A stretch of DNA of 64,000 nucleotides from an uncultured Clostridia bacterium. GTDB taxonomy: Bacteria > Bacillota > Clostridia > Peptostreptococcales > Anaerovoracaceae. The stretch lies in assembly GCA_934281605.1 (NCBI GenBank), contig CAKQXD010000004.1, positions 124,001-188,000 of the forward strand. The letters are read 5' to 3'. The first letter of the stretch is position 1; every line of letters starts with the position of its first letter. The position numbers and the translations under genes were made by a program. This document shows positions 24,870-33,574 of this stretch, in pieces. The notes under the pieces were generated by a model that saw only the letters and a program-made list of their open reading frames with translations, was not told where the DNA came from and did not search any database.

Positions 24870-26210
24870 CTATACCAGCTCTACGACAACCTTTTTCTTC
24901 TTTCCCTTTTCCACCAGCATCTTGCCGCCTTTAAAGGAATCTGCCGTGATCTGCAGCTTCTTGTCAGTCACCTTTTCACCGTCGATCTTAAGACCGCCCT
25001 GCTCGATGGTCATGAATCCTTCCCGGTTGCTCGGAACAAGTCCCAGCTCCTTGATGAAGTTTACAACACCCATGCCCTCACCGGCCAGTTTTGCAGATTC
25101 AAACGGAGTCGTCGGCATAGCGCTGATATCTGTGCCTCCGCCGCTGAACGCAGCGCGGGCAGCCTCCTGCGCCTTCTTTGCCTCATCTTCACCGTGAACC
25201 AGCTTGGTCACTTCAAACGCCAGGATCTCCTTGGCCTTGTTGATCTCCTGTCCTTCCAGAGAAGCCAGTCTGCGCACCTCATCCATCGGCAGGAAAGTCA
25301 GCATCCGCAGACATTTTTCTACGTCAGCATCACCGACGTTTCTCCAGTACTGATAAAATTCGTACGGAGTCGTCTTGTCAGCATCCAGCCACAGCGCGCC
25401 CTTCTGGGTCTTGCCCATCTTCTTGCCTTCCGAGTTGGTCAGCAGAGAAAATGTCATGCCGTACACTTCCTTACCCGTCTTTTTACGAGTCAGATCTACA
25501 CCGCCTATGATGTTGGACCACTGGTCGTTTCCACCAAATTCGATCTTCACATCGAAGTCCCGCGCCATGACCATGAAGTCATAGCTCTGCATCAGCATGT
25601 AGTTCAGCTCAAACATCGTAAGTCCGCCTTCGCGATCCATTCTCTGCTTGAAGCATTCTGCACGAAGCATGGTGTTCACATTGAAGCAGGATCCGATCTC
25701 ACGAATGAAATCAATGTAATTCAGCGGCAGCAGCCATCTGGCATTGTTGACCGAGATCGCCTTGCCCGGCTCCGGCTCTTTGTTTTCGTGGCCCGGCTCG
25801 AACACGCCATTGTTGCCCTCATATTTCCAGTCTTCATCGAAATCCAGGAAGCGATCAAACAGCTTCTTGAACGCTTCACAATTACTCTCAATCGTCTCAG
25901 CTGTCATCATCTGACGCATATCTGTCCGTCCCGAAGGATCGCCTACAAAACCGGTACCGCCTCCCAGCAGCACGACCGGCGTATGACCAAACTTCTGCAT
26001 GTACATCATGATGATCACCTGCATGAAGTGGCCTACGTGAAGACAGTCCGCCGTCGGGTCAAAGCCAATGTAAAATTTCACTTTCTCATTCTGCAGAAGC
26101 TCCCGGACCTTTTCCTCGTCCGTGGACTGTTCGATAAATCCCCGTTCCTTCAGCACATCATAAACATTGGTGTGCTCGCTCACGCTGTCAGGTATAAAAT
26201 CGTATTTCAT
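24870..26210 (-). CDS. tyrS: Tyrosine--tRNA ligase
   Basis: 446 residues. Class I aminoacyl-tRNA synthetase: HIGH-like CLHVGHFMQ, the family motif VLLGGGTGFVGDPSGRTD, QSYDFMVMARDFDVKIEFGG (tyrosine binding, DxQ-type), KKMGKTQKGALWLD (KMSKS-like), and a C-terminal S4-like RNA-binding region (GGLKIDGEKVTDKKLQI). I chose the ATG at 26210 because the upstream TTG at 26228 overlaps the GGAGG. It is the last gene of the prfA operon. No T-box is seen, as upp lies 7 bp upstream of the frame start. Confidence 0.97.
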   Translation of the reverse strand: MKYDFIPDSVSEHTNVYDVLKERGFIEQSTDEEKVRELLQNEKVKFYIGFDPTADCLHVGHFMQVIIMMYMQKFGHTPVVLLGGGTGFVGDPSGRTDMRQMMTAETIESNCEAFKKLFDRFLDFDEDWKYEGNNGVFEPGHENKEPEPGKAISVNNARWLLPLNYIDFIREIGSCFNVNTMLRAECFKQRMDREGGLTMFELNYMLMQSYDFMVMARDFDVKIEFGGNDQWSNIIGGVDLTRKKTGKEVYGMTFSLLTNSEGKKMGKTQKGALWLDADKTTPYEFYQYWRNVGDADVEKCLRMLTFLPMDEVRRLASLEGQEINKAKEILAFEVTKLVHGEDEAKKAQEAARAAFSGGGTDISAMPTTPFESAKLAGEGMGVVNFIKELGLVPSNREGFMTIEQGGLKIDGEKVTDKKLQITADSFKGGKMLVEKGKKKKVVVELV

Positions 26211-26234
26211 TCTTCTTCTATCCTCCAAAAGCTC

Positions 26235-26864
26235 TTATTTTGTGCCGTAAAGTCTATCTCCTGCATCGCCCAGACCCGGTACGATATATGCGTTTTCGTT
26301 GAGCTTCTCATCCTTTGCAGCAATGAAGATATCTACATCCGGATGAGCCTTCTGCAGCGCTTCGATACCTTCCGGAGCAGCGATCAGGCACATGAAAATG
26401 ATCTTCTTGCCGCCTCTTGCCTTGATGAAATCAATGGCAGCCGCAGCACTTCCGCCAGTTGCCAGCATCGGGTCAACGACAAAGATCTCTCTCTTGTCAA
26501 TATCGTTTGGCAGTTTGCAATAGTATTCTACAGGTTCGTGGGTTTCCGGATCTCTGTAAAGACCAACGTGTCCAACCTTAGCGTTCGGCACCAGAGCCAG
26601 CATGCCGTCTACCATACCCAGTCCTGCTCTCAGGATCGGAACGATGGCAATGTCTTCGCCCTTCAGCATATTTACCTTAGTGTCGCAGATCGGAGTCGTG
26701 ATCTCCACCTCTTCCAGCGGCAGCTTTCTCGTAGCTTCATAACCCATCAGCATGGAAATCTCTCTAACCAGCTCTCTGAAGTCCTTGACGCTCGTATCCT
26801 CCTTACGGATCATAGCAGTCTTGTGCTGGATCAACGGATGATCGAATACATATACATTACTCAT
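26235..26864 (-). CDS. upp: Uracil phosphoribosyltransferase
   Basis: 209 residues, the normal length. It salvages uracil with PRPP to UMP. The PRPP-binding motif VDPMLATGGSAAAAID (about 128-143) and the uracil-binding YIVPGLGDAGDRLYGTK at the C-terminus are intact. Follows rpiB with about 135 bp between and precedes tyrS. A CTTTGCAG octamer lies inside (26315). Confidence 0.97.
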   Translation of the reverse strand: MSNVYVFDHPLIQHKTAMIRKEDTSVKDFRELVREISMLMGYEATRKLPLEEVEITTPICDTKVNMLKGEDIAIVPILRAGLGMVDGMLALVPNAKVGHVGLYRDPETHEPVEYYCKLPNDIDKREIFVVDPMLATGGSAAAAIDFIKARGGKKIIFMCLIAAPEGIEALQKAHPDVDIFIAAKDEKLNENAYIVPGLGDAGDRLYGTK

Positions 26865-26999
26865 AATTAGTACCTGCCTTTCTTTTTATATCTCAATTTT
26901 ATTATTAACCATATTTTTTATGCAAAGCCGGCTCCGCCGGTCATCCCTTCGCGGCGCCCTGTCTTCCTTCGGAAGCAGGCCAGCGCGTGCGGGGCAGTC

Positions 27000-27428
27000 T
27001 TATGCGTTGAGCATGTCCACTCTTCTCTGATGGCGGCCTCCTTCAAATTCAGTGTCCAGCCAGGCTCCCACGATTTCCAGAGCCTTGTCCACCGGCGTCG
27101 TTCTGCCGCCCAGAGCCAGCACGTTGGAATCGTTATGTTTGCGAGACATCTCTGCCATGTGAACATCCGTGCAAAGCGCGCAGCGGATACCTTTCACCTT
27201 ATTGGCTGCGATGGAAATACCGATCCCCGTGCCGCAGCAGACGATACCGCGATCCGCTTTGCCGGCCATAACAGCTTCGCCGCAGACTTTGCCGTAAATC
27301 GGATAGTCTACAGATTCCTCTGAGTTGGTTCCCAGATCCACCACTTCGATGTTTCTTCCTTCAAGATACTTCTTGATTTCTTCTTTCAGCTGGTAGCCGC
27401 CATGATCGCTGGCGATGGCGATTTTCAT
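27000..27428 (-). CDS. rpiB: Ribose-5-phosphate isomerase B
   Basis: 142 residues. IAIASDHGGYQLKEEI, GVDYPIYGKVCGEAV and the active-site CGTGIGISIAANKVKGIRCAL are standard RpiB/LacAB features. It interconverts ribose 5-phosphate and ribulose 5-phosphate in the pentose phosphate pathway. It sits 18 bp after the threonylcarbamoyl-AMP synthase gene in the same operon. Confidence 0.96.
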   Translation of the reverse strand: MKIAIASDHGGYQLKEEIKKYLEGRNIEVVDLGTNSEESVDYPIYGKVCGEAVMAGKADRGIVCCGTGIGISIAANKVKGIRCALCTDVHMAEMSRKHNDSNVLALGGRTTPVDKALEIVGAWLDTEFEGGRHQRRVDMLNA

Positions 27429-27446
27429 AAGATGTTCCTCTCTTTC

Positions 27447-28466
27447 TTATACCTTGATAATGTTGTATCCGGCTGATTTTATCATGCGGTTCATGACTGC
27501 GAATCCCACCTGGTCTTCCTCGCTGAGGGCTCCGGCAATGATCAGATCGACTCCCGCCTGATCCAGATCCCGCAGCCTTGCGAAAAAGTCCCTCGCTGCC
27601 GTCTTGAATGCGCTTTCTTCAAACAGGATGGAGCCGACTTTCATTCCTTCCCGCTCTTTTTCCTTCCGCAGCCGTTCGATCTCCCGCTTGACGTCCGTGT
27701 AGGCGCCTTCCAGGATCACCATGTCGGCCTTCGGTGCGTAGTGCTTGTATTTCATACCAGGCGCCTTCGGTTTGAAATCCGTGCCGCCCGGCTTCTGCGA
27801 CAGTGCTTTATCGTAAGCCACCGGCACGCCTAAAGCATCCGAAATATCGTCAGCCGTCAGGATCCCCGGCCTGAGGATCGTCGGCGTATCACCTGTCATA
27901 TCCAGTACAGTGGATTCGATCCCCACCTGGCAGTCGTCTCCCATAAAGATGGCTTCGATGCGGCCGTCCATGTCGGTGACTACATCCTTAGCTCTGGTCG
28001 GACTTGGTCTTCCGGAAATATTGGCGCTTGGCGCTGCGATGGGACATCCGGACTGCTCGATGAGATCGAGCGCCACCTGGCTGTCAGGCATCCGCACAGC
28101 CACGGTTTCCAGTCCGCCCGTAGTCCTGTCGGGAACGCATGCCGCCCGTGGACCGATGATGGTCAAAGGTCCCGGCCAGAATCTTTGCGTTAAGATCCGT
28201 ATCTGCTCCTGATTGCGCTCCGGCAGCTTGTCAAAGTCGTAGATCCGTTCTAAATCGTCCGCATGGCATACGTGGACGATCATGGGATTATCGCTGGGAC
28301 GACCCTTTGCATCGTAGACGCTGCCTACTGCCCGGGCGTTGAGCGCGTCAGCCCCGAGGCCGTATACCGTCTCCGTCGGAAACGCCACCAGACCACCTTC
28401 TGCAATGATCTTTGCAGCCTCCGCCATATCCTGTTCACTTGTCACAGAAAGTAATTTCGTCTTCAT
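27447..28466 (-). CDS. ywlC: Threonylcarbamoyl-AMP synthase (Sua5/YwlC type)
   Basis: 339 residues. It makes threonylcarbamoyl-AMP from threonine, bicarbonate and ATP, for the t6A modification of ANN-decoding tRNAs. The YrdC domain spans about 1-200 (PTETVYGLGADALN, KGRPSDNPMIVHV, APSANISGRPSPT, GIESTVLDMT). The additional C-terminal Sua5 domain (about 230-339) follows a KAPGMKYKHYAPKA linker. The start overlaps the prfA stop by 1 bp (TAATG), so the genes are coupled. Confidence 0.96.
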   Translation of the reverse strand: MKTKLLSVTSEQDMAEAAKIIAEGGLVAFPTETVYGLGADALNARAVGSVYDAKGRPSDNPMIVHVCHADDLERIYDFDKLPERNQEQIRILTQRFWPGPLTIIGPRAACVPDRTTGGLETVAVRMPDSQVALDLIEQSGCPIAAPSANISGRPSPTRAKDVVTDMDGRIEAIFMGDDCQVGIESTVLDMTGDTPTILRPGILTADDISDALGVPVAYDKALSQKPGGTDFKPKAPGMKYKHYAPKADMVILEGAYTDVKREIERLRKEKEREGMKVGSILFEESAFKTAARDFFARLRDLDQAGVDLIIAGALSEEDQVGFAVMNRMIKSAGYNIIKV

Positions 28467-29527
28467 TAGAATGCCTTCATTTTCTCCGCCTGATCACTGG
28501 TGATAAGTGCGTCGATGATTTCATCCAGGTCGCCATCCAGGAAGTTGTCCAGCTTGTAGAGGGTCAGGCCGATTCTGTGATCGGACACGCGCCCCTGCGG
28601 GAAGTTGTAGGTCCGGATACGCTCGCTTCGGTCACCGGATCCAACCATGCTCTTTCTCTGGTCAGCGATTTCTTTATTCTGTTCCTGCATCTTCAGATCG
28701 TACAGTCTGGAGCGCAGTACCTTGAATGCTTTTTCTTTATTTTTGATCTGGGATTTTTCATCCTGGCAGGTTACTACCAGTCCCGTCGGCTCGTGGGTCA
28801 GACGAACGGCCGAGTCGGTGGTGTTTACGCACTGACCGCCGTTACCGGACGCACGGTATACGTCCACACGAACGTCGTTCGGGTTCAGATCGACTTCCAC
28901 GTCGTCCACTTCCGGCAGTACGGCTACCGTGGCTGCGGAGGTGTGGATTCTACCGCTGGATTCTGTTTCCGGCACACGCTGTACACGATGAGCGCCGCTC
29001 TCGTACTTGAGTCTGGAATATGCGCCCTTGCCCTTGATGAGCATAACGGCTTCCTTGATGCCGCCCAGGCCTGTGTCGTTGAGTTCCATCAGCTCCGTCT
29101 TCCAGTGGTTCCGCTCTGCGTAGCGGGTGTACATGCGCAGCAGGTCTGCACCGAACAGAGCCGCTTCATCGCCGCCTGTACCGGCACGGATCTCCAGGAT
29201 AACGTTTTTCTCGTCGTTAGGGTCCTTCGGCAGCAGCAGGATCTTCAGGTCAGCTTCCTGCTGTTTGATGGTTTCTTCCAGCTCGGAAATCTCCATCTTG
29301 GCCAGTTCCCGCATTTCCTCGTCGCCTTCTTCCAGCATTTCCTTGGCTCCTACCAGATCGGACTTGGCTTTCTTATATTCCTTGTATTTCTTCACGATAG
29401 GCTCCATCTCGCCCATCTCCTTGACGTGTTTCTGCCACACCGGCTGGTTGTTTATGATCTCAGGGTCTGATACCTTCTGAGCCAGCTCGTCATATTTTTC
29501 TGTTATAAAATCTAATTTATCAAACAT
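28466..29527 (-). CDS. prfA: Peptide chain release factor 1
   Basis: 353 residues. It recognises UAA and UAG stop codons and triggers peptide release. The GGQ catalytic motif sits in RASGNGGQCVNTTDSAV (Cys in place of the usual His after GGQ). The stop-codon-reading PxT tripeptide appears as PET in RVPETESSGRIHTS, followed by AVLPEVDDVE. First gene of the prfA-ywlC-rpiB-upp-tyrS operon. PrmC, which methylates GGQ, is encoded 9 kb away at 38.7-39.7 kb, whereas these two are usually adjacent. Confidence 0.97.
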   Translation of the reverse strand: MFDKLDFITEKYDELAQKVSDPEIINNQPVWQKHVKEMGEMEPIVKKYKEYKKAKSDLVGAKEMLEEGDEEMRELAKMEISELEETIKQQEADLKILLLPKDPNDEKNVILEIRAGTGGDEAALFGADLLRMYTRYAERNHWKTELMELNDTGLGGIKEAVMLIKGKGAYSRLKYESGAHRVQRVPETESSGRIHTSAATVAVLPEVDDVEVDLNPNDVRVDVYRASGNGGQCVNTTDSAVRLTHEPTGLVVTCQDEKSQIKNKEKAFKVLRSRLYDLKMQEQNKEIADQRKSMVGSGDRSERIRTYNFPQGRVSDHRIGLTLYKLDNFLDGDLDEIIDALITSDQAEKMKAF

Positions 29528-29585
29528 CTTTTACTCCTGTTTCACGCTATTTTTCTAACTCTATATTATATCAGATGTTCCTCAT

Positions 29586-29622
29586 AAAAAAAACAGGCAA
29601 AATGGATTTATTTTGCCTGTTT
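29586..29622 (-). terminator. Terminator of the lrgAB operon
   Basis: A perfect 13-bp stem AAACAGGCAAAAT/ATTTTGCCTGTTT with a 6-nt loop, followed on the minus strand by TTTTTTAT. It lies 26 bp after the LysE-family gene. Confidence 0.92.
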
Positions 29623-29647
29623 CGCAAGCGACTCGTTATTCTGCTCA

Positions 29648-30241
29648 CTAGCTGACCAGCATACTGTAGATACATTCTAAAAGCGTCAGCGCCATGATGA
29701 TGTTAATGACGCGGAAATGTTTCTCATAAAACTTCTGTATCATCATACCAAGTCCGATCCAGGTTGCCGTAGCGATCGTCCCCACTGTAGCGATGATCAT
29801 CTCAAAGAGAAACAATACCGGAAACGCCCTGCTATAGTCCGTGATAAACCCGGTCAATGCCGTGATTCCAAAAAGATAGATCTTCACGTTGACGAACTGC
29901 AGCGCGAAGCCTTTCCAGAAAGATGCTGATTTTTCGTCTCCTGTTTTTCCCGGCTTGCTGATCGCTATATGGATCGCCAGCCACAAAATATATGCAGCTC
30001 CGATATACTTCATCACAGCAAGAAACTGGGGAAGCAGCGAGCCCAGCGCATATACAAATACACAGCAGCTGGTCTGTACGAAATAATATCCTGCAAAAAT
30101 GCCAAAAAACAACGGTTTCCCTCTTTTTAAGCCATAGTTGGTCACCGTATTAAGCGCCAGGAAATTCCCCGGTCCCGGTGTGAAAGCATTGATTATAGCA
30201 TAGATCATGAAGTTGAATATTACAAAACCCGGTATGGACAT
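29648..30241 (-). CDS. LysE/RhtB family amino acid exporter
   Basis: 197 residues with about six membrane helices. The N-terminal AFTPGPGNFLALNTVTNYG is the LysE/RhtB signature (TPGPN-like), followed by G-R-x-x-P-x-x-G (GKPLFFGIFAGYYFV). Members export amino acids or homoserine lactones; the substrate is not determined. It is the last gene in the lrgAB operon and 14 bp after the kinase-like gene. Confidence 0.88.
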   Translation of the reverse strand: MSIPGFVIFNFMIYAIINAFTPGPGNFLALNTVTNYGLKRGKPLFFGIFAGYYFVQTSCCVFVYALGSLLPQFLAVMKYIGAAYILWLAIHIAISKPGKTGDEKSASFWKGFALQFVNVKIYLFGITALTGFITDYSRAFPVLFLFEMIIATVGTIATATWIGLGMMIQKFYEKHFRVINIIMALTLLECIYSMLVS

Positions 30242-30254
30242 ATGTATCCTTTCG

Positions 30255-30824
30255 TTATTTATCTATAAGCTCTGCAAGCGCCGTATCGATGATGTGCATC
30301 ACCCGGTCTTTACCCAGCCGCATCACGTCCAGACACAGATCGTAATTATGGGCGGCGCCCCAGGATTCCCCGGAGTAATACTCGTGGTAGCCGCGCCGCA
30401 CATCGTCCGTCTCCTCTACGACTTTCTCCGCTTTTCGCCTGGAAAAATCGTGCTTGTCCATCATGCGCTCGATCCGCTTCTCCTTATCGCCGCACAGGAA
30501 TATCCGCAATGCATCCGGCCGGTTTCGAAACGCATATCCGGCAGCCCGGCCGACGATAACACAATCCTCTCCGCCAAGCACGCTTTCCAGTGCTTCCTGT
30601 GGCGTATTCCGAAGCCGCTCTTCCAGAGATGCCGCCATAGGACTGATCATCATGTCCACCGGCATTTCCCCGAAGAAAAACGGATATTTATCATAGACTC
30701 CCTTTTCTTTGGCAAGCTCGATCAGTTCCGCCTTCGTGTAACAGAAAATCCCGTACTTGCCTGCCAGCATCCTGCCGATTTCATCGGCATTGCAGCCGCA
30801 CTCTCTTCCAATCGTAATAATCAT
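30255..30824 (-). CDS. Cytidylate kinase-like protein
   Basis: 189 residues of the AAK/Cmk2-like family. The N-terminal IITIGRECGCNADEIGRMLA resembles a P-loop but lacks the canonical GxxGxGK(S/T) (here GRECGCNADEIG). VIVGRAAGYAFRN and the arginine-rich KRIERMMDKHDFSRRKAEK lid are family features. Such proteins are common in Clostridia; the substrate is not established. Part of the lrgAB-GntR-HAD operon. Confidence 0.82.
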   Translation of the reverse strand: MIITIGRECGCNADEIGRMLAGKYGIFCYTKAELIELAKEKGVYDKYPFFFGEMPVDMMISPMAASLEERLRNTPQEALESVLGGEDCVIVGRAAGYAFRNRPDALRIFLCGDKEKRIERMMDKHDFSRRKAEKVVEETDDVRRGYHEYYSGESWGAAHNYDLCLDVMRLGKDRVMHIIDTALAELIDK

Positions 30825-30886
30825 CGCAGTTCCCCTTTCGTGATTCTATCTCTTCACCCGAAAACGCCTTTATGTTTTTATGGCTC

Positions 30887-31546
30887 TTACGCCTCAGGCA
30901 CGCCGATCAGTTCCAGGATCTTCGCAGGATCATGAATGACCAACGAAGCGCCGCACTCCTTTAAAAACGCCTCGTCGCGGAATCCCCATCCCACCATGAT
31001 CACGTCCAGCCCGGCGTTCTGCGCCGTCTGAAAATCCACCTCGGAATCGCCGATGTACACCGCATCTTCCTTAGCGATCCGGAACTTTTCCAGTACCGCG
31101 TTGACACTGTCGGGATACGGCTTTCTCCGCCGCCCCTCTAGTTCGCCCACCGAGAAATCCAGCAGCCCGTCGAAATAATCCCCGCAAAGGATCTTCACCG
31201 CATAGTCCGCCTTGTTGGAAACCACCGCCGTCAGCACACCCGCGCGCCGGAGACTTTGCAGCACCTGCGGAATTCCCTCATACGCCCGCGTCTTGATGGC
31301 GCAGTGATCCTTGTAGTACACCAGGAACATCTGGTAAACTTTTTCCAGGGTTTCGGCGTCGGTGCCCTCCGGCACGGAACATTCCACCAGCCAGTGAATG
31401 CCATTTCCCAGGAACATCCGGATTTCCTGCAAAGGCCGCTCCGGAAGGTCGTGCGCACGCAGGCAGTGGTTCATGCTGTCTGCCAGGTCGTCCAGGGTGT
31501 TCAGGATCGTTCCGTCCATATCGAATATCGCTAATTTGTATTTCAT
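30887..31546 (-). CDS. HAD-family hydrolase, phosphoglycolate phosphatase-like
   Basis: 219 residues. The HAD motifs are complete: FDMDGTILNTLDDL (I), AVVSNKADYA (II), RRRKPYPDSVNAV (III lysine), VYIGDSEVDFQTAQNAG (IV). It has a C1-type helical cap. Phosphoglycolate phosphatase is the usual annotation, but the substrate is not proven. The start overlaps the GntR stop by 4 nt (ATGA), so the two are translationally coupled. It may detoxify a phosphorylated side product linked to the regulated function. Confidence 0.88.
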   Translation of the reverse strand: MKYKLAIFDMDGTILNTLDDLADSMNHCLRAHDLPERPLQEIRMFLGNGIHWLVECSVPEGTDAETLEKVYQMFLVYYKDHCAIKTRAYEGIPQVLQSLRRAGVLTAVVSNKADYAVKILCGDYFDGLLDFSVGELEGRRRKPYPDSVNAVLEKFRIAKEDAVYIGDSEVDFQTAQNAGLDVIMVGWGFRDEAFLKECGASLVIHDPAKILELIGVPEA

Positions 31547-32223
31547 AGTTCCAACATCTCCTCGATCAAATCATAATGGTTGTCAACGTATTTAAGCGTC
31601 TGCTCTGTATCCTGATCGACCAGGCATCTAAAGATCATCTTATGGTATTTCCACAAGCGCGCCTTTTCTTTGTCGTTTGTCTTGTGGATCACGATGTCGA
31701 TCCACTCCTGATATACCTCGGAAATCGCCTCCAAAATAGTGATCATCAGGGAATTTCCCGTGGCCTTTAACAGCAAAGCATGAAAGTCCCGATCCAGCAG
31801 CGGCTGCTGCGCTTCATCTGCAGTTTCCATAGCATCCAGCACTTCCTCAAACTGCCGTTGTTCCTCTACTGAAATGGTCTTTGTCGCAAGGAGCATGCAG
31901 GCCGATTTCTCCAGTACGCGCCGGAATTCGCAAACGTCTTTCTTGGTGATCGTTCCCAGTTCCAGCATCATGGTGCAGATCTGGCGAATGGAGCGATGAG
32001 CGTCTCCGGTCACATAATTCCCTGATCCCTGTACCCGCCGGATCATCCCCATGCCGTGGAGGATGCTGAGAGCTTCCCGCGTGGAGTTTCTTCCGATCCC
32101 CAGATGCTCTGCGATCACCCGCTCCGTCGGTAGTTTTGTCCCGATGCAGAGATCTCCGTTTCGGATCAGTTCATCGATGTAGTCGATGACTTTTTCGTAT
32201 TCCATTGAGGGTGTTTTACTCAT
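31543..32223 (-). CDS. GntR/FadR-family transcriptional regulator
   Basis: 226 residues. The N-terminal winged helix (about 8-75) has KLPTERVIAEHLGIGRNSTR then EALSILHGMG. The C-terminal FCD domain (about 85-220) has the metal-binding pattern D/H-x-x-x-H (RDFHALLLKATGN, KYHKMIFRCL, YVDNHYDLIE). FCD domains commonly bind a carboxylate and a metal. It is transcribed within the lrgAB operon, and a perfect GntR-type dyad overlaps the operon promoter (33381-33397), so autoregulation is likely. AAAGGAGG precedes the ATG. Confidence 0.9.
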   Translation of the reverse strand: MSKTPSMEYEKVIDYIDELIRNGDLCIGTKLPTERVIAEHLGIGRNSTREALSILHGMGMIRRVQGSGNYVTGDAHRSIRQICTMMLELGTITKKDVCEFRRVLEKSACMLLATKTISVEEQRQFEEVLDAMETADEAQQPLLDRDFHALLLKATGNSLMITILEAISEVYQEWIDIVIHKTNDKEKARLWKYHKMIFRCLVDQDTEQTLKYVDNHYDLIEEMLEL

Positions 32224-32235
32224 CGATTCGCCTCC

Positions 32236-32928
32236 TTAAAGAAAATGGGTGTAAAGGGACGCCAGCACAACGGTCAGGATACCGGACACTGCGATAGCCA
32301 GACTGCTCATGGCTCCTTCGATTTCCCCGATTTCTATAGCTTTCGCTGTACCGATAGCATGGGAAGACGCGCCGAATGCAAGCCCCTTGGATATCGGCTC
32401 CGTAATGCGGAAGACTTTGCAGATCACCTCGCCGAACATATTGCCGAGAACGCCGGTGATGACGATGACTGCGACCGTGATGGTCACGTAACCGCCCAGC
32501 TCCTCCGAAACCCCCATACCGATGGCGGTGGTGATGGATTTCGGCAGCAATGTGACGTATTCTTTATGATCCAGACCGCAAAGCAGGGACAGACCCAGCA
32601 CAGTGCTCAAACTGGTGACCGTTCCTGCCGCAAGCCCCAGCAGGACCGCTTTATAATGCTGTTTCAAAAGCCCCCACTGCTCGTACAGCGGGATCGCCAG
32701 ACACACGGTGGCCGGCGTCAGCAGCCAGCTTAAATATTTCGCCCCTTCATTATACGTCTCATAGCTGATATTTCCAATAGCCAAAACCGCAATGGAGATC
32801 GCGATGGAGATCAGCAGCGGATTGAAGATGCCCAGTTTGAATTTTTTACGCAGCAGGCTCCCGATCAGATAAGCGATCAGGCTGAGGGCAACACCTGCAA
32901 ACAGCGACTGTTCCAGAAAATTATTCAT
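32236..32928 (-). CDS. lrgB: LrgB-family membrane protein
   Basis: 230 residues with about seven membrane helices. FNPLLISIAISIAVLAI, the LLTPATVCLAIPLYEQWGLL core and the final GILTVVLASLYT match LrgB/CidB, which form part of a holin-like or metabolite (pyruvate, glycolate) exporter with LrgA. The ATG at 32928 overlaps the lrgA stop by 8 nt. A GntR/FadR gene follows in the same operon, consistent with control by a small carboxylate. Confidence 0.92.
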   Translation of the reverse strand: MNNFLEQSLFAGVALSLIAYLIGSLLRKKFKLGIFNPLLISIAISIAVLAIGNISYETYNEGAKYLSWLLTPATVCLAIPLYEQWGLLKQHYKAVLLGLAAGTVTSLSTVLGLSLLCGLDHKEYVTLLPKSITTAIGMGVSEELGGYVTITVAVIVITGVLGNMFGEVICKVFRITEPISKGLAFGASSHAIGTAKAIEIGEIEGAMSSLAIAVSGILTVVLASLYTHFL

Positions 32929-33289
32929 GATGCACGCCTCTCTTCCTGCCTCGTCTAATGACCCACTGGGACAGCAGCCCGGTGGCGCCCATGACGGTAA
33001 TGCTGGTGACAACAGTAATGATTGCGACCGGCAGCAGGATCGGCCGGAGGTTCCCCCAGCTGTCCATCAGTCCGACCCCCGCAGGAATGAACATCAGCGG
33101 CATGATCTCGATGAGGAACTTGCCTGTCTCGCGCACGGAATCCAGCTTGATCAGCCCGGTCATCAGCCCCGCAAACAAAATCGCCATCCCGTAAATGCTC
33201 GCCGGGATCGGCAGCGGCAAAATGTATTTCAAGATCTCCCCCGCCAGGGAAATCGCCAAAATGATTAAAAATTGTCTCACATATTTCAT
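32921..33289 (-). CDS. lrgA: LrgA/CidA-family membrane protein
   Basis: 122 residues with four membrane helices. It has LPIPASIYGMAILFAGLMTG and FIPAGVGLMDSWG, which are the core motifs of the holin-like CidA/LrgA family. The ATG at 33289 is preferred because the upstream frame runs through the promoter region. With LrgB it forms a two-component membrane system. First gene of the operon. Confidence 0.93.
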   Translation of the reverse strand: MKYVRQFLIILAISLAGEILKYILPLPIPASIYGMAILFAGLMTGLIKLDSVRETGKFLIEIMPLMFIPAGVGLMDSWGNLRPILLPVAIITVVTSITVMGATGLLSQWVIRRGRKRGVHHE

Positions 33290-33380
33290 ATAGTTACTTC
33301 CTGATTTCTGTAATGGCCGGCAGCCTTCCGTTCTGCAAAGGACTCGCACCCGTTTTTCTGAGGTTTCAGCTGCCCGGCAA

Positions 33381-33397
33381 AATTGGTGCTACCAATT
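33381..33397. promoter_or_regulatory. GntR/FadR-type operator of the lrgAB operon
   Basis: A perfect inverted repeat AATTGGT-GCT-ACCAATT, matching the TTGGT-N3-ACCAA pattern of FadR-subfamily sites. It lies immediately downstream of the -10 and over the expected transcription start, a position fit for repression by the GntR protein encoded in this operon. Confidence 0.7.
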
Positions 33398-33425
33398 ATT
33401 ATATACTTATGTTCGGTTTTGTCAA
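33398..33425 (-). promoter_or_regulatory. Promoter of the lrgAB operon
   Basis: TTGACA (33420-33425) and TATAAT (33398-33403) with a 16-bp spacer, both perfect consensus hexamers on the minus strand. Confidence 0.88.
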
Positions 33426-33574
33426 TATGAAGTTACAGGAAATTTTGCAATGCGGCGGGCATGGGTTTCCGGCTGCGGTGCGCTTGGATTTCCAGATATG
33501 ATGCGGCGGAATTTCCATAGAGAAACACTTTTATTGGAATTGTGGAAATTTAATACGAGAGCCTGTATTAAGGC

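Noticed and set aside
24747..26870. A 707-residue plus-strand open frame opposite tyrS and upp
   Set aside because: It is the antisense of two well-supported genes, with no ribosome binding site and an amino acid make-up (many His, Leu, Gln, Arg) typical of antisense frames.
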